IMG/VR virus record: IMGVR_UViG_3300042884_001034
Location: 1-64,000 of that record
Source of the DNA: a virus
Reading direction: 5' to 3' (one strand)
Length of the DNA: 64,000 nucleotides
Part shown: positions 40,271-48,821 of the stretch, piece by piece
How the letters are laid out: the number at the start of each line of letters is the position of its first letter
Position numbering within the stretch: the stretch's first letter is position 1
Made by a program: the position numbers and the translations under genes
Notes under the pieces: model-generated
What the model saw: the letters and a program-made list of their open reading frames with translations, nothing else
Database searches by the model: none
Told to the model about the DNA's origin: nothing

Positions 40271-40414
40271 TTAAGGAGCTAAAGTAGTGGTTGTAGTGGT
40301 TGTAGAGGGTAAGAGCTGTCCTATAGAATAATTCAATCTCTGCATTTGTTTTAAAATTTCATAGAGAAGATTATATTCTGCGCTCTGTCCTATTTGTTTA
40401 GAAATTATTGCCAT
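40271..40414 (-). CDS. Virion-anchor peptide with poly-threonine tail (47 aa)
   Basis: Starts MAIISKQIGQSAEYNLLYEI, which matches position by position the start of the 446-aa virion protein encoded just upstream (MSIPSKQIGWSNESNLLWGI). After a short helix (LKQMQRLNYSIGQ) it ends in PSTTTTTTTLAP. So it looks like the anchor part of a virion protein joined to a short mucin-like tail. The product may display glycosylated threonines on the particle. Confidence 0.65.
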   Translation of the reverse strand: MAIISKQIGQSAEYNLLYEILKQMQRLNYSIGQLLPSTTTTTTTLAP

Positions 40415-40436
40415 TTTTATATTTTTTTTATTGTTA

Positions 40437-41777
40437 CTATCTACTAACTTCTTCCCAGTCTATAGAAGCAAATGCACCCTCACCACCAGAAACTGTGCTT
40501 ACAGCCATTTCTATTATAATTTCATAAGCTGTTCCTGTTAATCCATTTCGTTCTAGTTGGTTAGCAAATAAAGCTTCTTTTAATATATTTATTGATGGAG
40601 ATCCTTGATTTGAGGAATTAACAAACCCACTTGCTAAAATTCTTCCACCTGTTGCACTAGTGCCTGTTAGATTATATTGTACAGCAGAATTAGCACCAGC
40701 ATCTGTCCAAGATCCACCAGTAGTTGTTCCACTTGCAACAACTCTCCATTGATAACTTTTACCATTACCAATCCCTAAAAGGGAAATAGCTGTTACAATA
40801 ACAATAGCATCAAGTCTTGCAGTTTTAAGTTTAACAGATACAATTGGATAGTAAGTACCAGCAACAGCGAAAGTTCTAGCGGCTGTAATAGATGTGCCAG
40901 CAGATTGTTGTAATCCTGCAAGCTCATAACCACCTTCAGAAATAACCGTAGAACAAATCTGTTTTAATGTACTCACTCCTGAAGTTTCTGTATTATTTTT
41001 AATCTCATAACGTAATGGTAGTGAGGCAGTTGTAATATATGTACTAGCAATTAGGTTTGCGTGGTTAAATGTGTGACAAACAATAAATTGCCCATTTATT
41101 ACAAATCCCATACGTACAGATCCTACACCTAACCACTCAACGTCCATCCAAAGAATTTGAGCTTTAGTTAGATCTAGTGTTAATCCTGAAGGTCCTGAAC
41201 CGTTTAATTTATCTCCATTCCAATTAGTCTGTAAAATAGGGGTGTTAACTAAAGAACCAGTCACTATGCTTCTTTCTACAAAAGACACAGAACTATTATT
41301 TTGTTCTAAATAAAAACCATTATCATTTCCATAATAACCAATGCGTTGTCTTAATCCAGTTTTAGCTGGACTCATTACAAATGTGTTCAACACAAGAAGG
41401 GACTTACCTGGTTGATAAGAAAACACTTTTATAGTTTCTCTTACCACTTCAGAGTTTAATGCTGCTGTCACATTTAAATCAACTAATCCTTGATTTTGAT
41501 TAAATACTGCAGTTCCACCAACATTAGTTAGTGTAGACCATAAATTATTATCTGCATATCTATGACTAGAGTCAAAAAGCGTAAAAGGTTCAGACACTCT
41601 AAGTCTACCAAAAGAATCTGAAGCTACTGACGGTAGTACAACATTTGTAGGATTTGATGGGCTATTGTTATTAGTACAACAGTTTACAGCTTTGCTCACT
41701 TTATTCAAATCATTCCAAATTCCCCAAAGGAGATTGGATTCATTGCTCCAGCCTATCTGTTTACTTGGTATGCTCAC
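40437..41777 (-). CDS. Virion structural protein, conserved in many phages (446 aa)
   Basis: The segment SDSFGRLRVSEPFTLFDSSH, followed by SYQPGKSLLVLNTFVMSP, RQRIGYYGNDNGFYLEQNNS, WNGDKLNGSGPSGLTLDLTK and MDVEWLGVGSVRMGFVI, matches a structural protein family common in marine phages (capsid or tail decoration of jelly-roll type). The anchor at residues 1-20 (SKQIGWSNESNLLWGIW) is shared with the poly-threonine protein next to it. A TAG stop ends it. It is the first gene after a good promoter. Confidence 0.72.
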   Translation of the reverse strand: MSIPSKQIGWSNESNLLWGIWNDLNKVSKAVNCCTNNNSPSNPTNVVLPSVASDSFGRLRVSEPFTLFDSSHRYADNNLWSTLTNVGGTAVFNQNQGLVDLNVTAALNSEVVRETIKVFSYQPGKSLLVLNTFVMSPAKTGLRQRIGYYGNDNGFYLEQNNSSVSFVERSIVTGSLVNTPILQTNWNGDKLNGSGPSGLTLDLTKAQILWMDVEWLGVGSVRMGFVINGQFIVCHTFNHANLIASTYITTASLPLRYEIKNNTETSGVSTLKQICSTVISEGGYELAGLQQSAGTSITAARTFAVAGTYYPIVSVKLKTARLDAIVIVTAISLLGIGNGKSYQWRVVASGTTTGGSWTDAGANSAVQYNLTGTSATGGRILASGFVNSSNQGSPSINILKEALFANQLERNGLTGTAYEIIIEMAVSTVSGGEGAFASIDWEEVSR

Positions 41778-41796
41778 AATACAAAATTTTAATGTT

Positions 41797-41826
41797 CAAA
41801 GATATATTGTTTTTTAATATAATCAA
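41797..41826 (-). promoter_or_regulatory. Promoter of the virion protein/poly-threonine unit
   Basis: On the - strand, TTG (CAA at 41824-41826), a 19-base spacer, and TATCTTTG (CAAAGATA at 41797-41804). Transcription would start about 13 bases before the ATG of the 446-aa gene. Confidence 0.7.
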
Positions 41827-41881
41827 TGAACTTGAAATAAATAGAATAATGATTTTAATTAAGAGAAAATAACTAATTTAA

Positions 41882-42004
41882 TTATCTCCCCTGTCCTTGA
41901 TATTTAGATACTTTTTTGTCTTTAGGACCAGAAGATTTCTTAGCTTTTCCAGACTTTCTTTTTCCAAAAGAAATCTTGTTTGCTTTAGTTATTGACTTTG
42001 CCAT
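41882..42004 (-). CDS. Small basic conserved protein (40 aa)
   Basis: Reads MAKSITKANKISFGKRKSGK, then AKKSSGPKDKKVSKYQGQGR. The KxxxFGKRxxGKAKKSxGPKDKK pattern with KYxGQGR end is one I recognise from small proteins of many phages. It resembles the basic island proteins in charge and in its KYQ. A glycine-rich basic end suggests nucleic acid or virion binding. Confidence 0.6.
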   Translation of the reverse strand: MAKSITKANKISFGKRKSGKAKKSSGPKDKKVSKYQGQGR

Positions 42005-42007
42005 TTT

Positions 42008-42607
42008 TTAGAATTTTATTTTCCAATAAGAATTTATACCATATTGTATATTTCCATTATATATAACAGAAACTCCAATTATTTTGTCTTTTTTGTCTTT
42101 AAACAATAAGCCTGTATTTATTCCAGATATAATAGAAGATGGGTTTCCCATAATTCCTCCTCCTACATATAATTGATTTTTAGCAGGAATAGGTTTTTCA
42201 ATTGTTATAGTTTTTTCTGGAATTAAAAGATCTGCAATAAGACTAGTACCTATTAATTTGTTATTAAATACAGTGTCTGTAACAATAGCAGAACCATAAT
42301 CTTTAATTTTAAACTCTGTTTGATATGTATTTTTTTCATAATACTTATCTCCCAAAGAATAATAATTTTCTAAAATAGTTTTATACGAAGCAGAGTCTGT
42401 AATTGTTCTAACACTATCTCTCCATAAAGTGTCTGCTTTTGATTTAATTAGCTTTGGTTTAGCCTGTACAGTGTCGTGCACAAGAATAGGAACTAACACT
42501 GTATCTATCTTAAGAGCTGGAATATCCTTTTCTCCTGTGTTACATCTTTGGAGAATAACCAGACCAAACAATACAATTATAATAATTGACAATAAATTTT
42601 TATTCAT
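42008..42607 (-). CDS. Membrane-anchored protein with beta-rich end (199 aa)
   Basis: A short hydrophobic N-terminal anchor (LLSIIIIVLFGLVILQRC), a long region with many charged and threonine residues and a C-terminal part with alternating strands (YVGGGIMGNPSSIISGINTG, then SVIYNGNIQYGINSYWKIKF). In position it follows the lysis cassette, so it could be a spanin-like envelope protein or a structural anchor; neither is proven. The cysteine near residue 22 does not form a clear lipobox. Confidence 0.5.
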   Translation of the reverse strand: MNKNLLSIIIIVLFGLVILQRCNTGEKDIPALKIDTVLVPILVHDTVQAKPKLIKSKADTLWRDSVRTITDSASYKTILENYYSLGDKYYEKNTYQTEFKIKDYGSAIVTDTVFNNKLIGTSLIADLLIPEKTITIEKPIPAKNQLYVGGGIMGNPSSIISGINTGLLFKDKKDKIIGVSVIYNGNIQYGINSYWKIKF

Positions 42608-42612
42608 ACTTT

Positions 42613-43257
42613 CTATTTATAAAATTTCCAAATATACCCTCCTGCTGTTTTTTGGTTTCCTTTTATAGCTTCAGATATACAACTTTTATTTATACCTAAT
42701 TCTTTAGATGCATAAGAACCACACTCCCACTCTTTAATAAAATTATTACTTATATCAAATTGATAAACTTTTTTAGCTCTTCCATTATAATGACCCACAC
42801 TTTTTAACCAATGCCCAGTTTTTTTGTCTTTATGTGTTTTAGACATTTTAATTTTTGTTTCTGCAGAGGCTTTTCTTCCTTTAGCTTTTTTACGGATTTT
42901 ATCTTTAGTTTCCACAGATAGTTTATGTCCTTTAAGAGCTATACTTCTTAAAATATTAACATCTTTACCTAAAAAACCTCCATTTCCACCATCTGCTATA
43001 TTGCATAAAATACCTCCATTAGATTTTTTTCCGTAAATTTTAATAAATTCTATTTCTTTTTTAAATGCTTCTTCGTTAGTTAAATCTTCTAAAATAATTT
43101 CTACTTCATAATTAGTTTTATTAACAATATTTTTCCAATAATTATTTCTGTTTTTACTATTATAAGCTCTTCTATAAAGTGTATCATTAGACAGTCCAAC
43201 ACCAATATAAAAAGGTTGATCTAGGTCCAATCTAATATGACGGTATAAATAAGCCAT
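42613..43257 (-). CDS. GIY-YIG homing endonuclease with NUMOD tail (214 aa)
   Basis: Starts MAYLYRHIRLDLDQPFYIGV and has the catalytic R/E pattern of GIY-YIG, ADGGNGGFLG and a C-terminal NUMOD-type helical tail (SVETKDKIRKKAKGRKASAE, then KVYQFDISNNFIKEWECGSY). The N-terminus is very close to that of the endonuclease at 13589, so both belong to one family. It is inserted within the lysis cassette and starts in the stop of the M15 peptidase gene. Confidence 0.88.
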   Translation of the reverse strand: MAYLYRHIRLDLDQPFYIGVGLSNDTLYRRAYNSKNRNNYWKNIVNKTNYEVEIILEDLTNEEAFKKEIEFIKIYGKKSNGGILCNIADGGNGGFLGKDVNILRSIALKGHKLSVETKDKIRKKAKGRKASAETKIKMSKTHKDKKTGHWLKSVGHYNGRAKKVYQFDISNNFIKEWECGSYASKELGINKSCISEAIKGNQKTAGGYIWKFYK

Positions 43258-43736
43258 TAAATTAAATCTTTATCTGATTTATAAGGAATGTATACAGTTT
43301 TACCATTGATTTTTTGTGCTACTAGAATTTGATTTCTCTGATTCCCCGACGATGAAAAAGAAACGTGAACCCATTCTGGGTTATTTTTTCTAGGAAATTC
43401 TGCTATTAATTGGTCAAATTTTAAGTTGTCTTTAATATAATCAAATATTTGCTTATTAGTAATAGAAGTACCATCCATATCTATATCTATAGCCTCCCCT
43501 TTGCAGTGCTGAGAACTTACTGCTCCTCCTATTGCTCTATTTAGAGCAGCAGATCTATATCCAGATGATACATGAATAGCTACATTAAAATAAGTACGAA
43601 TAGGTTCAAAAATATTTAAAGCAAGCTTTTTAAAGTTTTCAATATGTTCTTCTGTAGGCATATTAGATATACCATGTCTTTTTGCAGACTCACTGCGCAT
43701 CACTTCTGCTAATGATAAATGTTCTGATAGTTGCAT
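43257..43736 (-). CDS. M15-type peptidase (endolysin candidate, 159 aa)
   Basis: The zinc peptidase pattern is present: HVSSGYRSAALNRAIGGAVS, then SQHCKGEAIDIDMDG (the HxxxxxxD motif) and WVHVSFSSSGNQ with the second histidine. Members cut peptidoglycan peptide bonds (D-Ala-D-Ala or L-Ala-D-Glu). It is the size of a minimal endolysin. The upstream genes are small membrane proteins that fit holins, giving a lysis cassette. Confidence 0.82.
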   Translation of the reverse strand: MQLSEHLSLAEVMRSESAKRHGISNMPTEEHIENFKKLALNIFEPIRTYFNVAIHVSSGYRSAALNRAIGGAVSSQHCKGEAIDIDMDGTSITNKQIFDYIKDNLKFDQLIAEFPRKNNPEWVHVSFSSSGNQRNQILVAQKINGKTVYIPYKSDKDLI

Positions 43737-43761
43737 ATATTATGATTTTTTTATAATTAAA

Positions 43762-44022
43762 TTATTTTTCTGAAGGGTTTTTTATTTTAGCCACTATATT
43801 ACCTATAGATTCTACACTAGTGAGGCCTAAAGCCACTGAAATAACAATTACATTAGCCCAGATAAAAGTATCTGAAGTGGTAAAATGTTCCTCTGTTTTT
43901 GAATTTACGTGAAAAGTGTAGAAAAAAGTGAATGCACCTACAATACCTACAAGTCTTTTACTAGAGTTCTCGCTGGAAGATGAAAAAAATCCTCCTATAA
44001 AATTAATAAACTTCTTTATCAT
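43762..44022 (-). CDS. Small membrane protein (holin-like, 86 aa)
   Basis: Two hydrophobic segments (LVGIVGAFTFFYTFHV and WANVIVISVALGLTSVESI) and a basic start. Next to the endolysin gene, so probably a holin or antiholin. No specific family recognised. Confidence 0.5.
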   Translation of the reverse strand: MIKKFINFIGGFFSSSSENSSKRLVGIVGAFTFFYTFHVNSKTEEHFTTSDTFIWANVIVISVALGLTSVESIGNIVAKIKNPSEK

Positions 44023-44023
44023 A

Positions 44024-44215
44024 CTATTTTCCTCCTGTTATTTTTTTAATTGATGCCACTGTTGCTCCAAATAATGAAGCCACGAAAGCTATTAATAATT
44101 CTCTGTTAGATGTAGGAATTTCTTTATCCATTAATGTATAAAAAATGCTTAAAGACATTATTATAACAATAAGACTCCCTGTAAAATTCATCCAGTTTAT
44201 ATTTTTGTTTTCCAT
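44024..44215 (-). CDS. Small membrane protein (holin-like, 63 aa)
   Basis: Two predicted transmembrane helices (MNFTGSLIVIIMSLSIFYTL and LLIAFVASLFGATVASI), charged tail IKKITGGK. Size and position fit a holin. Its stop and start are close to the neighbours. Confidence 0.55.
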   Translation of the reverse strand: MENKNINWMNFTGSLIVIIMSLSIFYTLMDKEIPTSNRELLIAFVASLFGATVASIKKITGGK

Positions 44216-44216
44216 A

Positions 44217-44528
44217 TTATTTTTTAAAATTTGAATATAAGTTTGTAATATATTGTAATATGGCCCCTATAGATACTAATATACCCACGGTCCACATAAT
44301 TTTATTTTTAAACTCTTTTGTTTTTTCCTGCTCTTTCTCTAAATGCTCTATTTTGGCTTTTAATAAATTTATATCATTTATAAACCCACCTTCCTTTGTT
44401 AAGGGGTTCCCTAATATTGCATCAACCACTTGATTCAATTTTTTATCAATTGAATCAATTTTTTCTTCCATTTCTGTTAATCTTTGGTCCATGTTTGTAA
44501 ATTCTAACTTAATTTGTTCAGAATCCAT
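44217..44528 (-). CDS. XhlA-like coiled-coil membrane protein (103 aa)
   Basis: The first 70 residues form a coiled coil (MDSEQIKLEFTNMDQRLTEM and later NDINLLKAKIEHLEKEQEKT), followed by one C-terminal helix (IMWTVGILVSIGAILQYI). This matches haemolysin XhlA-type lysis partners. It is the first gene of the lysis operon, downstream of a good promoter. Confidence 0.65.
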   Translation of the reverse strand: MDSEQIKLEFTNMDQRLTEMEEKIDSIDKKLNQVVDAILGNPLTKEGGFINDINLLKAKIEHLEKEQEKTKEFKNKIMWTVGILVSIGAILQYITNLYSNFKK

Positions 44529-44587
44529 TAGAGTTTAAATTAATATAAGTTAATAAAAGTTCCTGGGGAAGGAACAAAGAGGGAGGC

Positions 44588-44619
44588 CAAAGATATGTAA
44601 TAAATATATAATAGCCAAA
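44588..44619 (-). promoter_or_regulatory. Promoter of the lysis operon
   Basis: On the - strand, TTTG (CAAA at 44616-44619), a 20-base spacer, and TATCTTTG (CAAAGATA at 44588-44595). A small hairpin, GTTCC at 44559-44563 with GGAAC at 44571-44575, falls at the 5' end of the expected mRNA. Confidence 0.75.
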
Positions 44620-44637
44620 TTTATTTTTGTACAAGCA

Positions 44638-44674
44638 AAAAATGGCCAGGAGCTCATTTATACAAGCTCCTAAC
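44638..44674 (-). terminator. Intrinsic terminator before the lysis promoter
   Basis: On the - strand, AGGAGCT pairs with AGCTCCT, extended by AATGG with CCATT beyond a mismatch, followed by TTTTTTG. It ends the transcript from the 44700-45113 gene. Confidence 0.75.
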
Positions 44675-44699
44675 CATTTACGCTTAAAAAGCTATTTAA

Positions 44700-45113
44700 T
44701 TATTCTTGATCTACAAGCTTCATAAAAACAGGGTATATTTCCTCTGTTTCAATGGAACTAAGATCTTCTATAGTTAAATTAGAACTCCACAAAGTGGAAG
44801 GATTTATTTCTATCTCAGAAGCCAAAACCTCTTTATATTCTTTGTTAAATTCTTCTATCTTTTCTGTAGGAATTACAACTTCCCCATCTTTTTCCTCTCC
44901 AAAACTTTTAAATAGTTCCTTTTGAGCATCTTCAAAAATCTTCACTTCTCCTTGTACTAATTTATTTAGTCTTTGGAAGTAAAGCTTATTCTTCATCGAA
45001 GTTTTTTGCTTTAAAAGTCCTTTAGAAAGCTCTTCTTGTACACCATCTTTAGTTATGACCATACCATTCAACTCATAATTAAGTTGAAGTATCTCTTCCA
45101 TTTTTAATTTCAT
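44700..45113 (-). CDS. Hypothetical helical protein (137 aa)
   Basis: Not recognised. Helical N-terminal half (EEILQLNYELNGMVITKDGV, then FQRLNKLVQGEVKIFEDAQK) with an acidic tail (IEEFNKEYKEVLASEIEI). Shape and position between fibre and lysis genes would fit a tail-assembly chaperone-like protein, but this is weak. Start at M1 or M5. Confidence 0.5.
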   Translation of the reverse strand: MKLKMEEILQLNYELNGMVITKDGVQEELSKGLLKQKTSMKNKLYFQRLNKLVQGEVKIFEDAQKELFKSFGEEKDGEVVIPTEKIEEFNKEYKEVLASEIEINPSTLWSSNLTIEDLSSIETEEIYPVFMKLVDQE

Positions 45114-45144
45114 TGGTTTAAAATTTTAGTTATTTTACAAAAAT

Positions 45145-45168
45145 AAGTATAATTTTCTAATTATACAG
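45145..45168 (-). terminator. Small AT hairpin at the end of the fibre operon
   Basis: GTATAATT pairs with AATTATAC over TTCT (45149-45168), just past the end of the 131-aa gene, followed on the - strand by TTATTTTTG. AT-rich, so weaker than the others. Confidence 0.45.
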
Positions 45169-45556
45169 GAATTTCTGTTGTTGTGGTGGTAGTAGTGGTG
45201 GGAGACTCTGTAGTAGTGGTAGTAGTTGTTTCCCAAGGCAACGGTAGCACTATTAATGGTGGATTAACTATAAGGTTTAATTGGTTATATAGAGGTGTAT
45301 CAATCATAGTCATATTCATAGACTCTTCTAACCAACCACATATTTGTTCATATGTTAATTCATCATACGGTATAAAGTTTTCAGGATCTGGCTGAGTAAA
45401 ATCTTGAATTCCAGGTATTGTTACGCTATATTCTATGCCATCTTTTGTAGCACTAGCCTTTCTTATCCAGTTTACTTTGATTACAACATCTGTTAACTCA
45501 CCCTCTTGTTGTTTACATTGCATCTGTTCTATGATCCATGTATAAGTTGTTTCCAT
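45161..45556 (-). CDS. Poly-threonine-tailed fibre-neighbour protein (131 aa)
   Basis: A folded domain starting METTYTWIIEQMQCKQQEGE with DVVIKVNWIRKASATKDGIE, followed by FIPYDELTYEQICGWLEESM, resembles a small phage family found next to tail fibres. The end is two runs of threonine (seven, then eight) joined by ESP and closing in EIPV. It is the third poly-threonine protein of the window. It follows the S74-type fibre gene by 11 bases. Confidence 0.65.
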   Translation of the reverse strand: METTYTWIIEQMQCKQQEGELTDVVIKVNWIRKASATKDGIEYSVTIPGIQDFTQPDPENFIPYDELTYEQICGWLEESMNMTMIDTPLYNQLNLIVNPPLIVLPLPWETTTTTTTESPTTTTTTTTEIPV

Positions 45557-45567
45557 ATTTTATTCTT

Positions 45568-47985
45568 TTATTTGTTAAGATTATTAATAATTAATTTAAG
45601 CTCATTTATTTCTTTTTGTTGCTCTTTTATCGCTTCTATAAATAGCCCAGCAAAATTACCATAGGTTACACTATAACTATCATTCATATCGTCATAGTTT
45701 ACTAGCTCTGGCATTATCTCTTTAACTTCTTGAGCAATTACACCTGTTTGTGTTTTTTTCTTCGGATCATCAATTCTGTTAAAATAAACTCCTCTTAATT
45801 TAGTTACTTTTTCCAATGAACTATCTATTGTAACTATATTTTCTTTTTTTCTAACATCTGACGCCCAATCCACTACACCCGTTGCATATATATTTCCTTC
45901 AACATATAATCTATAAGAAGCTGATACAGTACCACTTGGGCCTATAGCAAAAGATCCATAGGTTCTATTATGAAGCCAAACCCAACCACTACCGTTTTGT
46001 TGATATAAACCCCCATTACCATTTTCAAACATAAAATTATTCCAATATCCACTAGGATCTATAATATTTAATCCACCATATCCGCCTTTATTATAGCCAA
46101 ACATTTCCCATGTACCAAAACTAGCTGATGTACTACGTCTAAAATGACAAGCATAATCTTGATTATATAACCCAGTATCTCCATAAGACCTAAACCAGTT
46201 AGTTGAATATACAGCACCGAATGTAGGATTAGTTTTATCAAATCCTGATAAGTTAGTTGCGGTTGTTGCAGTACCAGCGTTACCTGTAACGTTAATACTC
46301 CAAGTTCCACTAGCTCCTCCACCTGTTAATGTTGGTGAGTATAATGTGTAGTTTCCGTCATGTAAAATAGCTCTCCAAGGATTAAAAGTTCCAGCATCAC
46401 CATTTCTAGTTCTAAATGCAATAGAATTTCCTCCTCCACTATAAGTAGCATTTAACCACATATCATAACTTCCACCAGCACTAAATCTAACAATAGGACC
46501 TGTAAATGGTGCATTAGCTGAATATGTAAAACCTGTAGCATTAACATCCATTGTATTAGCGTCAAGAGTAAAACCTTGATAATACATTATGTGAGAAGGT
46601 TTGCTTGACACGTTACCCCAAGCTACACCGCCTGCAGTTCCAGTAACATTTATTCCCCAGGTTCCATCAGCAACTCCTCGAATAGTATTTTTAACATGAG
46701 CTACCGAGGCTTTACGTGACCATCCATCACCATTAGAAACAAAAAAACTATTAATAGTAGGATTCTCACTTTCAGATATATTAAAGTTAATATAATTAGC
46801 ATAAATATATCCACTAGCATCACGTTGTACAATATGATTTACATTAACACCTGTAGTAATATTTGCTGCAGAGATATTACCAGATAATGTTCCACCAGTT
46901 AATGGTAAAGCATAGGAACTATAGTTACCTGCATCTAAAATAATATTACCTAAAGATGTAGGTCTACTCCTAACAAAATTTACAATACCAGTTTCACCAA
47001 TACTAATAGCAGTTTTTGCTCCTGTAGCAAAAGAATCTGTTGTTGCAATATACATCTTTGTACCATAATTTCCACTTGATTGTACATAAATACCTGCTTG
47101 TGCTGTATTTCCAGACCAAGCCCAAGTAATTCCAGAAGCGTTGTCTGAGATACTACTTCCAGCAAAGCTTATACCATAGGTTCCAGTACCAGGTGTGGTA
47201 GTATTAATTGTTGTAGAAAAACTTGAAACAATACCTGTTGTTGTAGAAGTAGAAACTGATGCTGCTGTACCACCAATACTTAAACTTGATGCTGTTCCTG
47301 TTAAACCTGTTCCAGCACCACTAAATGATGTAGCTGTTACTGTACCTGTTACATCTAGTTTAGTCGAAGGTGAAGTAGTACCTATACCTACGTTACCTGA
47401 TGAGGTGATGCGCATACGTTCGGTATCACTAGTTCCAAAAGCTAATGCGGATGCTGCTGCATTCCATATATAAGCATTATCTCTTAAATTGACATTTGCA
47501 ACACTATTACCTCCAACACCAACATACATATTAGCTGTTGAGTTAGCATTTGTAATATTTACAGTTGAATAAGATGTTGTGCCGTCATTATTTATTCTAA
47601 CCTTATCAACACCAGTACTACTTGTAGTTCCAATTAATAACCTTCCACTTGCATCTAAGGTCATTACTTGTGTAAAGCTGATAGCGTTACCTGCTGTGCC
47701 TGAAGGGGCGGTGAACCATTGATGTTCCTGATTAGCTATTCTGTATTGAGCAGATGCAGAACTTTGTAAATATTTCCAGCCACCACTATCATAATAAGCA
47801 TTGTTTGATAATATCGCAAATTTACCACTTGTATTTCCTGTTGAAAAACTTGATAATGAAGCCCCATTATCTGCTAATTGAATAGCTTTGACTAATGTTC
47901 CATCCCACGCACTCGGAGTAACTCCTATACCTACATTACCACTTGGAACTAAAAGACCTTTCCTTGCTACAAACTCTTGTGCCAT
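45568..47985 (-). CDS. Tail fibre with S74-type intramolecular chaperone (805 aa)
   Basis: The N-terminal 700 residues are fibre-like: repeats of NVGIGTTSPSTKLDV-type strands and G/T/S-rich blocks. The C-terminal 100 residues hold the peptidase S74 chaperone: WASDVRKKENIV with Ser at residue 709 (codon 45859-45861), GVYFNRIDDPKKKTQTGVIA, then EVKEIMPELVNYDD and a final helix. In this family the protein trimerises and then cuts itself before the serine. It would be a receptor-binding fibre. Confidence 0.85.
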   Translation of the reverse strand: MAQEFVARKGLLVPSGNVGIGVTPSAWDGTLVKAIQLADNGASLSSFSTGNTSGKFAILSNNAYYDSGGWKYLQSSASAQYRIANQEHQWFTAPSGTAGNAISFTQVMTLDASGRLLIGTTSSTGVDKVRINNDGTTSYSTVNITNANSTANMYVGVGGNSVANVNLRDNAYIWNAAASALAFGTSDTERMRITSSGNVGIGTTSPSTKLDVTGTVTATSFSGAGTGLTGTASSLSIGGTAASVSTSTTTGIVSSFSTTINTTTPGTGTYGISFAGSSISDNASGITWAWSGNTAQAGIYVQSSGNYGTKMYIATTDSFATGAKTAISIGETGIVNFVRSRPTSLGNIILDAGNYSSYALPLTGGTLSGNISAANITTGVNVNHIVQRDASGYIYANYINFNISESENPTINSFFVSNGDGWSRKASVAHVKNTIRGVADGTWGINVTGTAGGVAWGNVSSKPSHIMYYQGFTLDANTMDVNATGFTYSANAPFTGPIVRFSAGGSYDMWLNATYSGGGNSIAFRTRNGDAGTFNPWRAILHDGNYTLYSPTLTGGGASGTWSINVTGNAGTATTATNLSGFDKTNPTFGAVYSTNWFRSYGDTGLYNQDYACHFRRSTSASFGTWEMFGYNKGGYGGLNIIDPSGYWNNFMFENGNGGLYQQNGSGWVWLHNRTYGSFAIGPSGTVSASYRLYVEGNIYATGVVDWASDVRKKENIVTIDSSLEKVTKLRGVYFNRIDDPKKKTQTGVIAQEVKEIMPELVNYDDMNDSYSVTYGNFAGLFIEAIKEQQKEINELKLIINNLNK

Positions 47986-48107
47986 TTTTTATCCTATTTT
48001 CACTATCCAATAGGTAAAGTTTTTAAATTGTTATATGAATGTTTTGCCACTCTGGTGTATCTAATTCTGTAACATCAAATATCATAAACTGTCTACTCTC
48101 ATATTAT

Positions 48108-48821
48108 TTACAGTCCAAATCTTCCTTTTAATGCATTATAATTTTGTGTTACTTCGGCTAATGTAAGCCCTTTTCCTTTATAAAATTTAAACAAAGAAAT
48201 TATACCAGATAAAGATCTAGTTGTACCAATTGTTTGACCTCCAATTATAGGTACTCCTCCTGCTGCATAATACAATGATGCTGCACTAGTAGTAATCAGA
48301 CTTTGAACTGTGTTTAAATATAGATAAAAATTTGTCCCTATTCTTGAAATAACAACATGATTGAATCGTCCTGCTGTTAAAGTACCTATTGTAGCATCAT
48401 TTAAAACACCCCAACTACCATTTGCAGAAGCCATAGAAAATGATAATTGATCTTGGTTTGTCCCTTTTACAGCTAAACTAAATGCACTAAAAGTATCACC
48501 ATTACTTAATTGAAAATATCTACCATAAGCTTGACTAGTGCCAGTCCTTCTAAACCAGAATTCAATAGTAAAATCAGCAGCACCAACATTCCAAAGTGTT
48601 GAAGCTTGCAAAGTGACTCCATCATTAGTACCATCAAATACAATACCACCAGCATTAGCTGAAGTGTACGCAGGACCATTAACTAGTGTAGCATTTGTTT
48701 TATAAGGACTTAAATCATTCCATACTGTTCCTGTTCCTGAATAAGAATTAATATTAGCTGCATCCAAATACATAACTAATCCATCTGTTATAATATTATT
48801 TGCTCCTATTAAACTGCTCAT
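48108..48821 (-). CDS. LamG/ConA-like lectin-fold protein (237 aa)
   Basis: Matches the jelly-roll pattern: DGLVMYLDAANINSYSGTGT, VFDGTNDGVTL, FTIEFWFRRTG, then LTLAEVTQNYNALKGRFGL. It is close to the protein encoded next to it (48818-49522), with the same start and end (NYNALKSRFGL), so the pair is a tandem duplication. Such domains bind glycans on cells. Likely part of the fibre or adhesin apparatus. Confidence 0.8.
   Translation of the reverse strand: MSSLIGANNIITDGLVMYLDAANINSYSGTGTVWNDLSPYKTNATLVNGPAYTSANAGGIVFDGTNDGVTLQASTLWNVGAADFTIEFWFRRTGTSQAYGRYFQLSNGDTFSAFSLAVKGTNQDQLSFSMASANGSWGVLNDATIGTLTAGRFNHVVISRIGTNFYLYLNTVQSLITTSAASLYYAAGGVPIIGGQTIGTTRSLSGIISLFKFYKGKGLTLAEVTQNYNALKGRFGL

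Noticed and set aside
48000-48107. Possible 20-codon - strand frame between the S74 fibre and the LamG gene
   Set aside because: The frame MIFDVTELDTPEWQNIHITI is short, has no clear start context and no recognisable match; too weak to annotate as a gene.
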